The notes under the pieces: model-generated
What the model saw: the letters and a program-made list of their open reading frames with translations, nothing else
The model's database searches: none
What the model was told of the DNA's origin: nothing
Origin: Desulforhopalus sp.
GTDB lineage: Bacteria; Desulfobacterota; Desulfobulbia; Desulfobulbales; Desulfocapsaceae
Direction of reading: 5' to 3'
Length of the DNA stretch: 64,000 nucleotides
Assembly: GCA_030247675.1 (NCBI GenBank)
Contig: JAOTRX010000004.1
Coordinates: 240,910-304,909, forward strand
Part shown: piece after piece, positions 37,521 through 45,246 of the stretch
Layout: every line of letters starts with the position of its first letter
Numbering within the stretch: position 1 is the first letter of the stretch
Made by a program: the position numbers and the translations under genes

Positions 37521-38066
37521 ATGAAAGACATCAGCAAAGCAATCATCGGCATAGCTCTCTTGCTCTGTGGAACTGCCGCAAACGTTCAGGCCGCGCAGTA
37601 TGACCATGAAGTAAAAGAAAAGAAAATCACCTTTGCCTGGAAGGTTGACGGCGACAAGCTGGCGGTAAAATTGGCGGCGGAGACGGATGGTTGGGTTGGT
37701 GTAGGTTTTAATCCGAGTAAGGACATGAAGGACGCCAATTTTATCCTGGGCTATGTCAAGGATGGTGAGGCAAAGATCATCGACGAGTTCGGTGACAGCG
37801 AATATACCCATGCCTCCGACGAAAAAGCCGGCGGCACCAGCGATGTAACTCTCGTGGGAGGCACCGAGGCCGGCGGAATCACAACCCTTGAGTTCACCTT
37901 GCCGCTGAAATCAGCCGACAAGCATGACGGTGTGATACAAACCGGCGGTGATACCGTCGTCCTTCTTGCCTACGGCGCCGGACGTGACAGTTTTAAAAGC
38001 AAGCACACCTATCGAAGTGCGCTAAAGATCAATCTTGCCTCCGGTGCTTCCAAACCGGCAAAATGA
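37521..38066 (+). CDS. Exported DOMON-domain protein (likely heme- or sugar-binding)
   Basis: A 181-residue protein with a signal peptide (about 1-24, ending VQA) and one DOMON beta-sandwich domain (KITFAWKVDGDKLAVKL, DGWVGVGFNPSKDMKDANFILGYVKDG, TTLEFTLPL, LLAYGAG). DOMON domains bind heme or sugar. The Met in SKDMKDANF and the His in SEYTHAS are candidate axial ligands, as in cytochrome-type DOMON proteins. It sits just before the sco and oxidase genes and shares their direction, so an electron-transfer role in the periplasm is a reasonable inference. Its stop is 13 bases before the sco GTG. Confidence 0.86.
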   Translation: MKDISKAIIGIALLLCGTAANVQAAQYDHEVKEKKITFAWKVDGDKLAVKLAAETDGWVGVGFNPSKDMKDANFILGYVKDGEAKIIDEFGDSEYTHASDEKAGGTSDVTLVGGTEAGGITTLEFTLPLKSADKHDGVIQTGGDTVVLLAYGAGRDSFKSKHTYRSALKINLASGASKPAK

Positions 38067-38079
38067 TTGGAGCCTCCCG

Positions 38080-38949
38080 GTGAAGGTTTCGTTCAGAGCT
38101 CTGGTCATTATATCGCTCCTGGTTGTGGCGCTTGGCGCGGCGCATCCGGACGCCCTTCTCTGGGCACATGGTGGCGAAGAACATGGGGCGGACGCTGCAG
38201 AGATCCTCAGTGGAGAAGGGAGTCTCGACCCTTCAGAATGGGTGGCTGAAAAAGCCGGGCAATATCTGCCTCTTGATCTGCAATTCACCGACGAATCCGG
38301 GCTCCCCATTCGCCTTGACGCCATCATTGACCGGCCGACCATCATCCTGCCCACCTATTACTTCTGTCCGAATGGCTGTAGTCTTAATCTGGCCAATCTG
38401 GCCGGGGCGGTGGGCGGCATGACCGCCCGCTCAGGCAAGGATTACCGGGTTATTGCCCTCAGTTTCAATGATGTCGAAGGCCCGAAAGATGCGGTGCGGG
38501 CCAAAAATAACTACCTGAAACTTCTGCCCGAAAATTTTCCTGCTAGCGAGTGGCGGTTTCTTACCGGCAGCAGTGAGGCGATCAAGGCAGCGACCGACGC
38601 ACTTGGTTTTCGTTTTCAAAGGCTCAATGATCAGACCTTCATCCACCCGGCGGCGCTGATGATTGTCGCCGCCGACGGCAAGATCATTCGCTACGTCTAT
38701 GGTTCTTTTGTGGCGGGAGATATCGATCTCGCCGTGTCGGCCGCGGCAAGCGGTACACCGATCATGTCGGTGCGGCGGCTGCTCGGCTTTTGTTTTAATT
38801 ACGATCCGCACGGGAAGTCCGGATTGATCACGACGGTGAAGATCATTGTACTGATGGTTTTTGCCGGTATTGTTATTGGGGTTTTTCTTTTTTACCGACG
38901 CAGGGGCCGGGGAGTTGCTACAGCTGACAAGGCCCATAGAGGGCCTTGA
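38080..38949 (+). CDS. sco: SCO1/SenC-family copper chaperone
   Basis: A thioredoxin-fold protein that delivers copper to, or reduces, the CuA site of cytochrome oxidase. From the GTG at 38080 (GGAG seven bases upstream) there are 289 residues. An N-terminal membrane segment or signal comes first, and the copper motif CPNGC is in YYFCPNGCSLNLANL. The third ligand His is in TFIHPAAL, and a second membrane helix closes the protein (about 255-275). The frame is open 15 codons upstream, overlapping the DOMON gene. It lies directly before the oxidase operon, which has a CuA subunit. Confidence 0.93.
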   Translation: MKVSFRALVIISLLVVALGAAHPDALLWAHGGEEHGADAAEILSGEGSLDPSEWVAEKAGQYLPLDLQFTDESGLPIRLDAIIDRPTIILPTYYFCPNGCSLNLANLAGAVGGMTARSGKDYRVIALSFNDVEGPKDAVRAKNNYLKLLPENFPASEWRFLTGSSEAIKAATDALGFRFQRLNDQTFIHPAALMIVAADGKIIRYVYGSFVAGDIDLAVSAAASGTPIMSVRRLLGFCFNYDPHGKSGLITTVKIIVLMVFAGIVIGVFLFYRRRGRGVATADKAHRGP

Positions 38950-38967
38950 AGGTTTCCGGCGGATAGA

Positions 38968-39017
38968 GCTGTGTTGAGCAGCTTGTCTGCAGAAACGAAA
39001 CCAGCTCTTGCGGTATA
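38968..39017 (+). repeat. Dispersed two-hairpin repeat, copy 5
   Basis: Starts GCTGTGTTGAGCAGCTTG and ends GCTCTTGCGGTATA, aligning end to end with the copies at 8.2 kb. It lies between sco and the oxidase subunit I gene, 18 bases before the latter, so it would be within the operon's mRNA and close to the ribosome binding region. Confidence 0.7.
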
Positions 39018-39035
39018 CCGACAGGATACGCAAAC

Positions 39036-40667
39036 ATGACGGCAATACCATCCTTTTATCATCAATCCGCTCCACCTGGACTCACCGGAATACGGGCCTG
39101 GCTCTTCACCCACGACCATAAGCGCCTTGGCTTGATGTATCTCGGGGCGGTTTTCTTCTGGTTTACCGTCGCCATGATTCTCGGACTTCTTCTCAGGACG
39201 GAGTTGATGGGGCAGGGTCGCACCATTATGAGTTCCGGGATGTATAACTCCATCTTCACCCTGCATGGGGTGATCATGATATTTCTCTTTGTTATTCCTG
39301 CTATTCCGGCGATATTCGGTAATTTTTTCCTGCCCATCCAGCTTGGAACAGACGATGTCTTCTTCCCGCGCCTGAATCTTTTCAGCTGGTATCTGTTTAT
39401 GTTTGGCGGTCTTTTCGCCATCGTCTCACTTTTTGCCGGGGACGGTTTCCCCGATACCGGCTGGACCTTTTATGTGCCGTTTAGTGTCCAGAGCAGTTCC
39501 AGCGTCGGTCTTACCGTGACTGCGGCCTTTATTCTCGGCATGTCGTCGATGCTCACCGGCTTGAATTTTGTCACCACCTTCCATCGCATGCGTGACGACA
39601 AAATGGGCCTCATGCAGATACCGCTGTTTACCTGGTCGCTGTATGCCACCGCCTGGGTGCAGATTCTCGCCACACCGGTCATCTCGATTACCTTTGTCCT
39701 GGTGGTGCTGGAACGGTTTCTGTCTATCGGTCTTTTCGATCCGGATAAGGGCGGCGATCCGCTGCTGTATCAGCATCTGTTCTGGATGTATTCCCATCCG
39801 GCGGTATACATCATGATCCTGCCGGGTATGGGGGTTGTCTCCGAGATTATCCCGGTCTTTTCCCGGAAATCGATATTTGGCTATAAGGCCATCGTCTGGT
39901 CGTCGATGGCCATCGCCATTGCCGGTTCCCTGGTCTGGGCGCACCATATGTACACCAGCGGCATGAGCGATGTTTCGGTTTTTGTCTTCTCTTTGTTGAC
40001 CTTCCTGGTGGCAATACCGTCAGCCGTCAAGGTTTTCTCCTGGGTGGCGACAATGTACAAGGGGTCGATCGAGATGACCCCGCCGCTTCTCCTGGCGCTG
40101 ATATTCATCTATCTTTTCAGCGTCGGTGGCCTGACCGGCTTGGTGCTTGGCGCGGTCGGCACCGACATCCATGTTCACGATACCCACTTCGTTGTCGCCC
40201 ATTTTCATTTTGTAATGTTCGGCGGCACCGGTTTTGCGTTTTTCGCCGCCCTTCATTTTTGGTGGCCGAAGATGTTCGGGGTCATGTATACCTTCCGGGC
40301 CGCGTATATTGGCGCGGTGCTGACGGCGGTGGGCTTTTTATTTCACTACGTCCCGATGCTGATCCTCGGTATCCAGGGAATGCCGCGCCGCTATTATGAT
40401 TATCTGCCGCAATTTGCCACCGGCAATTTCCTGGCCGGATTTGGCGGCTTTATGCTCTGTCTGGGGATCGTGATTATGTTTGCCAATCTGCTTGTCAGCC
40501 TTCGCCGGGGTGTTCAAGCTCCCGCCGACCCGTGGGGCGGAACGACTCTCGAATGGAAGATTCCTTCACCACCGCCGCTGCACAATTTTATTGATGAACC
40601 GCAGATATTGGATTTCCCCTACGATTTTCGAGGGGTAGGTGAACAATCATCCAAGAATGGCCGGTGA
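39036..40667 (+). CDS. ctaD: Cytochrome c oxidase subunit I (A2 type)
   Basis: Catalytic subunit of a heme-copper oxidase, 543 residues with 12 or more membrane helices. Low-spin and high-spin heme ligands and CuB are visible: LHGVIMIFLF for the first His, H254 and the cross-linked Y258 in MYSHPAVYIMILPGMG, the His pair in VWAHHMYTSGM, and THFVVAHFHFVMFGG. The helix VI glutamate of A1 oxidases is absent. Instead the YSHPxVY motif of A2 oxidases is present at 252-258. The oxidase reduces O2 to water and pumps protons. Operon order is sco, I, III, IV, II, ctaB. Confidence 0.96.
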   Translation: MTAIPSFYHQSAPPGLTGIRAWLFTHDHKRLGLMYLGAVFFWFTVAMILGLLLRTELMGQGRTIMSSGMYNSIFTLHGVIMIFLFVIPAIPAIFGNFFLPIQLGTDDVFFPRLNLFSWYLFMFGGLFAIVSLFAGDGFPDTGWTFYVPFSVQSSSSVGLTVTAAFILGMSSMLTGLNFVTTFHRMRDDKMGLMQIPLFTWSLYATAWVQILATPVISITFVLVVLERFLSIGLFDPDKGGDPLLYQHLFWMYSHPAVYIMILPGMGVVSEIIPVFSRKSIFGYKAIVWSSMAIAIAGSLVWAHHMYTSGMSDVSVFVFSLLTFLVAIPSAVKVFSWVATMYKGSIEMTPPLLLALIFIYLFSVGGLTGLVLGAVGTDIHVHDTHFVVAHFHFVMFGGTGFAFFAALHFWWPKMFGVMYTFRAAYIGAVLTAVGFLFHYVPMLILGIQGMPRRYYDYLPQFATGNFLAGFGGFMLCLGIVIMFANLLVSLRRGVQAPADPWGGTTLEWKIPSPPPLHNFIDEPQILDFPYDFRGVGEQSSKNGR

Positions 40668-40674
40668 GGGGACT

Positions 40675-41271
40675 ATGCGCTCGCAGGTAGACAGGGTTGG
40701 CATCAAGATCGGCATGTGGCTGTTTCTCTATTCGGAGATTATTCTTTTTGGCGGCTTGTTCGTTCTTTATGCTGCCTACCTCCACAGATATCCCCAGTCG
40801 TTTGCCGTCGGCGGCAAGGAACTCAACCGGGTCATTGGGGCCTTGAATACAGTGGTTTTGCTGGTTTCCAGTTTCACCGTCGCCGCCTCCATTACCGCCA
40901 TTCAGAAAAATTCCAGGAAATTGACGATTGGCCTTCTTCTTTTTTCTATATTTTGCGGAGTTATATTCCTCGTTAATAAATATTTCGAATGGGGCGCAAA
41001 GATTCAGCACGGGATCTACCCCAATTCAGAGACCTTAGTGAGCGGGGAACCTGGACTGAATATCTTTTTCGGTTTGTACTATGTCATCACCGGCTTGCAT
41101 GGCCTCCATGTCATTATCGGCATGGTTCTTCTCGCCATAAGTACCGTCCTGGTGTGGCGAGGCAAGGTCGATGGTTCGAGATTATCGATGCTCGATAACT
41201 CCGGTTTGTATTGGCATCTGGTTGATCTTATTTGGATATTTGTCTTTCCCTTGTTTTACCTGGTGTTGTAG
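40675..41271 (+). CDS. ctaE: Cytochrome c oxidase subunit III
   Basis: A short, five-helix type subunit III of 198 residues, with MGMWLFLYSEIILFGGLFVLYAAY-like features (KIGMWLFLYSE), HGIYPNSE, the GLHGLHVIIGM helix and the C-terminal WHLVDLIWIFVFPLFYL. The ATG at 40675 has GAGGGG upstream. A GTG at 40639 overlapping the end of subunit I is a possible alternative. It follows ctaD by 7 bases. Confidence 0.93.
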   Translation: MRSQVDRVGIKIGMWLFLYSEIILFGGLFVLYAAYLHRYPQSFAVGGKELNRVIGALNTVVLLVSSFTVAASITAIQKNSRKLTIGLLLFSIFCGVIFLVNKYFEWGAKIQHGIYPNSETLVSGEPGLNIFFGLYYVITGLHGLHVIIGMVLLAISTVLVWRGKVDGSRLSMLDNSGLYWHLVDLIWIFVFPLFYLVL

Positions 41272-41290
41272 GGCAAGGAAGGACTGTCTT

Positions 41291-41593
41291 GTGGAGAAAA
41301 TTGTTGTGGATACTCAGCATACGCACCATGTTCTCAGTTACACCCAGCTTGCCCTTGTCCTGGGTATCCTGCTGGTATTGACCGGGGTTACCGTTGGAGT
41401 TTCCTACGTCCACCTGGGTTTTTTCAATGTCCCGGTGGCCCTCGGTATCGCCTGCCTCAAGGTGACCTTTGTCTTACTCTTTTTTATGCATTTGAAGTAT
41501 GAAGGCCGGATCATCATCCTGTCTTTTATTGGCACGGTAAGCTTTCTCTTCATTATGATCGGCTTCACCTTCTGGGATGTGGCATTCAGGTAA
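41291..41593 (+). CDS. Cytochrome c oxidase subunit IV (prokaryotic type)
   Basis: A 100-residue small membrane subunit with three helices: SYTQLALVLGILLVLTGVT, NVPVALGIACLKVTFVLLFFMHLKYE and SFIGTVSFLFIMIGFTFWD. The KVTFVLLFFMHLKYE helix is typical for bacterial subunit IV. The GTG at 41291 follows an AAGGAAGGA box; the open frame further upstream overlaps subunit III. It stabilises the oxidase but has no cofactor. Confidence 0.88.
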   Translation: MEKIVVDTQHTHHVLSYTQLALVLGILLVLTGVTVGVSYVHLGFFNVPVALGIACLKVTFVLLFFMHLKYEGRIIILSFIGTVSFLFIMIGFTFWDVAFR

Positions 41594-41608
41594 CAGGCGG
41601 AGACTCTT

Positions 41609-42205
41609 ATGACCCCGGTACAAGGTGTAGATCTGGCATTTTGGTATATCCTCGGGATATCTGCGGTCCTGCTGACCGGCATTACGGTGGTGATGGTCTA
41701 CTTCGTCGTAAAATACCGGCGGAGCAGCAATCCACATCCTGCCGATATCCGCGATAACTACAAGCTGGAGATCATCTGGACCATCATTCCAACCCTTATC
41801 GCCCTGTCCATGTTTTATGTCGGCTGGCATTCCTATATGGGCCTCCGCACGGTGCCCGCCGATGCCATGCAGGTCGAGGTGTCGGCCCAGATGTTTTCCT
41901 GGCTTTTTATCTATGATAACGACAAGGAAGTACTGAACGAAATTGTTGTGCCGGTGGGAAGGGCAATCAAGTTGAATATCACCTCGGTTGATGTCCTGCA
42001 TAGCTTCTATCTGCCGGCATTTCGGATCAAGGTGGATGCGGTGAAGGGGATGAAGACCTATGCCTGGTTCCGGGCCGACGAGATTGGTGAATACGATATC
42101 CAGTGCACCGAGTATTGCGGCACAAAACATTCAGCGATGGTTGCCAAGTTGAGGATCGTGCCGCAGAAGGAATTCGACGAGTGGCTTGCCAAGGAGGAGG
42201 ACTGA
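41609..42205 (+). CDS. ctaC: Cytochrome c oxidase subunit II (CuA)
   Basis: Accepts electrons from a cytochrome c or other donor at CuA. 198 residues: two membrane helices (about 10-30 and 51-72), then a periplasmic cupredoxin domain with CuA ligands His131 (DVLHSFYLP), Cys166, Cys170, His174 and Met177 in CTEYCGTKHSAM. There is no c-type heme motif, so it is not caa3. The N-terminal helix is not preceded by a lipobox. It is 15 bases after subunit IV. The presence of CuA shows that this is a cytochrome c-type, not a quinol-type, oxidase. Confidence 0.95.
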   Translation: MTPVQGVDLAFWYILGISAVLLTGITVVMVYFVVKYRRSSNPHPADIRDNYKLEIIWTIIPTLIALSMFYVGWHSYMGLRTVPADAMQVEVSAQMFSWLFIYDNDKEVLNEIVVPVGRAIKLNITSVDVLHSFYLPAFRIKVDAVKGMKTYAWFRADEIGEYDIQCTEYCGTKHSAMVAKLRIVPQKEFDEWLAKEED

Positions 42206-43119
42206 TTCGAGGTCTTTATTGTACGGCTGTTGCCTCCTGTGGCTGGTCAGCCCTCATTGCCAGGCTGCGCCTGGCCAAAACCCCCCTGTGTTTGCTGGTC
42301 GGTGTCGCCACCGTTTTTGGGGCGATACTTGCCGAGCCAGTTTTCTCGCAACAAATGCTCATCGTCGCCGGAGGTGTCTTTCTGGTTGCGACCGGTTCGG
42401 CAAGTCTCAACTCGTTGCAGGAACACGGCCTCGATGGCGCAATGATCCGGACCAAGGGTCGTCCCTTGCCCTCCGGCAAACTCACCCGCGCCCAGGCGGC
42501 ATGGCAGGCTGCGGTCCTCATTGCCCTTGGACTGCTCCTTGTAGTGACGCACAGCGAGAATCGCCTGGCAGAGCTTATGACCCTTGCCGCTGTCCTTCTC
42601 TACAACTGTGTCTATACGCCCTTGAAGGGAAAGACGGTGCTGGCCATCGTTCCCGGCGCTCTTTGCGGCGCCCTGCCTGCCTATATCGGTTGGCTCACTC
42701 ATGGCGGGGATCCGGATGGACTTGTCGCTATCCTTCTCGTCGTCCTCTTCGTCCTTTGGCAGATACCGCATTATTGGCTGGTTCTCCTGAGCTATCAGGA
42801 GGATTATGCCGCCGGAATTGTTCCCAATTTCCTCAGCCAGTTTCGAGAGAATACCCTTGAGCGGTTCTTTGTTACCTGGCTCGGAGCGCTTGTGGTGATT
42901 ATGCTGATGTTTGCCGCCTTCCCATATTCACTGTCGAGTTGGGTGCGTTGCCTTATAGTTGCAAATGCTCTCATTTTGCCAGGGCTGGCGTATTACTGGT
43001 TGAGGTGGCGAAAGAGAAGAAAATTTCGACTGCTCTTTATTGCACTCAACTGCTTGCTTCTTAACCATATGGTAATTCTTGGTGGCGGCCGAATGCTCGC
43101 CAACGGCTTAATTTTATAG
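42202..43119 (+). CDS. ctaB: Protoheme IX farnesyltransferase (heme O synthase)
   Basis: UbiA-family membrane enzyme that adds a farnesyl tail to heme B. Motifs are NSLQEHGLDGAM-RTKGRPLPSGKL, YTPLKGKTVLAIVPGALCGALPAYIGW and WQIPHYWLVLLSYQEDYAAG. No ATG, GTG or TTG in frame sits sensibly near the start. The best ribosome box (AAGGAGGAGG) precedes a CTG at 42202 or ATT at 42205, overlapping the subunit II stop. The only earlier GTG, at 42103, is deep inside the previous gene. A non-AUG start is therefore likely, and the first residue is uncertain. No heme A synthase gene is present here, so the oxidase may use heme O or get heme A from a gene elsewhere. Confidence 0.9.
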   Translation: MIRGLYCTAVASCGWSALIARLRLAKTPLCLLVGVATVFGAILAEPVFSQQMLIVAGGVFLVATGSASLNSLQEHGLDGAMIRTKGRPLPSGKLTRAQAAWQAAVLIALGLLLVVTHSENRLAELMTLAAVLLYNCVYTPLKGKTVLAIVPGALCGALPAYIGWLTHGGDPDGLVAILLVVLFVLWQIPHYWLVLLSYQEDYAAGIVPNFLSQFRENTLERFFVTWLGALVVIMLMFAAFPYSLSSWVRCLIVANALILPGLAYYWLRWRKRRKFRLLFIALNCLLLNHMVILGGGRMLANGLIL

Positions 43120-43160
43120 GGCTAATCCGAAGTATTTTCTTCAAATGAAGGGAGGGTGGT

Positions 43161-43496
43161 ATGAAAATCGATTGGGCGTATATGCGCAAGGGCTGAACCT
43201 CTTGCAAAAACGCATGGGCTGCGTTTGCCGGAAAAGAGGTGACGATCATTACCGAGGTGGATGCGAAAAAGCAGTCGTATCCAGGGGATGCGGCATGGCA
43301 GGTTATTGCCGGCGCTGAGAAGGTCTATGTCGCAACGGGGAAAAAGGTCATTGAGTTTGACCCGGCTACAGCCGACAAAGAGGCTCTGCAGAAGAAAATA
43401 ACCGGGCCGAGCGGCAATCTCAGGGCCCCGACCCTGCGCTTGGGAAAGGTTTTTTATGTCGGTTTTCATCCGGAGATGTATGCCGGCATTGCCTAA
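43161..43496 (+). CDS. ArsC/Spx-like selenoprotein with in-frame UGA (Sec12)
   Basis: An ATG at 43161 with GGGAGGG upstream starts a frame that hits TGA at codon 12 (43194-43196) and then runs on to 43496, 111 residues if the TGA is read as selenocysteine. The N-terminus reads MKIDWAYMRKG-Sec-TSCKNAW. Sec replaces the first Cys of a CxxC motif like that of ArsC/Spx proteins (compare CTSCRKA). The C-terminus (APTLRLGKVFYVGFHPEMY) also matches the end of ArsC-type folds. Just behind the TGA a bSECIS-like hairpin can form (43198-43239). The role is likely a small thiol/selenol redox enzyme. Selenocysteine machinery must be encoded elsewhere. It is 41 bases after ctaB. Confidence 0.85.
43194..43239 (+). 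promoter_or_regulatory. UGA codon plus bSECIS-like hairpin
   Basis: After the TGA at 43194-43196, CCTCTT (43198-43203) pairs with AAGAGG (43234-43239), GCAAA (43204-43208) with TTTGC (43224-43228), and CGCA (43211-43214) with TGCG (43220-43223). The apical loop is TGGGC, with G at its second position, 18 bases behind the UGA. This fits bacterial SECIS elements, which lie in the reading frame just after the UGA. Confidence 0.75.
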
Positions 43497-43564
43497 TTGT
43501 TGAGGGCCGGAAAGAAGGGGCAAGCCTTCACCGCCGGAGAAAGGGTGCAATAGTGACTGGCCAA

Positions 43565-43612
43565 AAGAATCCCCATGACGGTCGCATCTGCGCTACCGTC
43601 ATGGGGATTCTT
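43565..43612. terminator. Perfect 18-bp inverted repeat between convergent genes
   Basis: AAGAATCCCCATGACGGT at 43565-43582 pairs exactly with 43595-43612 around a 12-base loop. It sits between the selenoprotein gene (plus) and the rubredoxin gene (minus). There is no T-tract. It may end both transcripts or act as a stable 3' hairpin. Confidence 0.6.
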
Positions 43613-43671
43613 CGTGGCTTGGGCAATCATCTTAGACCGGCCATGTGGGTACGGGCCGGCCAGCAAGCCCA

Positions 43672-43827
43672 TCACATCTTCGAGAAAGCCTCTTTCTCGG
43701 CGCCGCAGATTGGGCAGACCCAGCTTTCCGGGACATCTTCCCAGGCCGTTCCGGCGGCAACTCCATTATCCTCATCACCAACAGCTGGATCATAAACATA
43801 ACCACACGGGCATTCCCATTTTTGCAT
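43672..43827 (-). CDS. Rubredoxin with a C-x-C first knuckle
   Basis: A 51-residue iron-sulfur-free electron carrier. The protein reads [14 protein letters not shown], then [26 protein letters not shown]. The second knuckle CPICG and the YDP, DNG, GT and W motifs are normal. The first pair is Cys6-Pro-Cys8-Gly9, one residue shorter than the usual C-x2-C-G. AAAAGGAG precedes the ATG, and the frame ends with TGA after EAFSKM. It could feed electrons to the superoxide reductase at 37 kb. Confidence 0.92.
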   Translation of the reverse strand: MQKWECPCGYVYDPAVGDEDNGVAAGTAWEDVPESWVCPICGAEKEAFSKM

Positions 43828-44049
43828 CGTCGTCTCCTTTTAGTTAAAAATACATTTAATAGTAATCATTCCTACATGATCGTAACTATAGCAGCTCACC
43901 GGCAAGAGTCAATAGCAAGGCGATGAAAAAGGTCTGAGCCATAGTGTAAAAAATGGTCGGTGAGCCCTGGATATATTTCTCGTACGGCGGATGAGGATCG
44001 TCTGGAAGGGACTCATGGCGATAGACCATGAGTCCCGGGCGGCATTTTT
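43828..44049. other. Intergenic region with an 11-bp hairpin
   Basis: A 222-base gap upstream of the rubredoxin gene and downstream of recA. It holds the rubredoxin ribosome box and a perfect hairpin, GGGACTCATGG/CCATGAGTCCC at 44008-44036, 14 bases past the recA stop and without a direct T-tract on the recA strand. No ORF of note. Confidence 0.5.
44008..44036 (-). terminator. Hairpin at the recA 3' end
   Basis: An 11-bp perfect stem with a 7-base loop (44019-44025), located on the 3' side of recA. The recA strand carries no T run behind it. On the opposite strand seven T residues begin nine bases further on. It most likely marks the end of the recA message. Confidence 0.55.
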
Positions 44050-45123
<1,074 letters not shown>

Positions 45124-45246
45124 GATGTTCTCCAATATAAAAAGGGATTAATCGGTTATGAAACAAGGTTGCTGCCTACTCTACACTGCTCATGCCATAA
45201 AAACCTTACCGTCGCGGATATTTCAGCAAGATTGTTGATGATGGGG

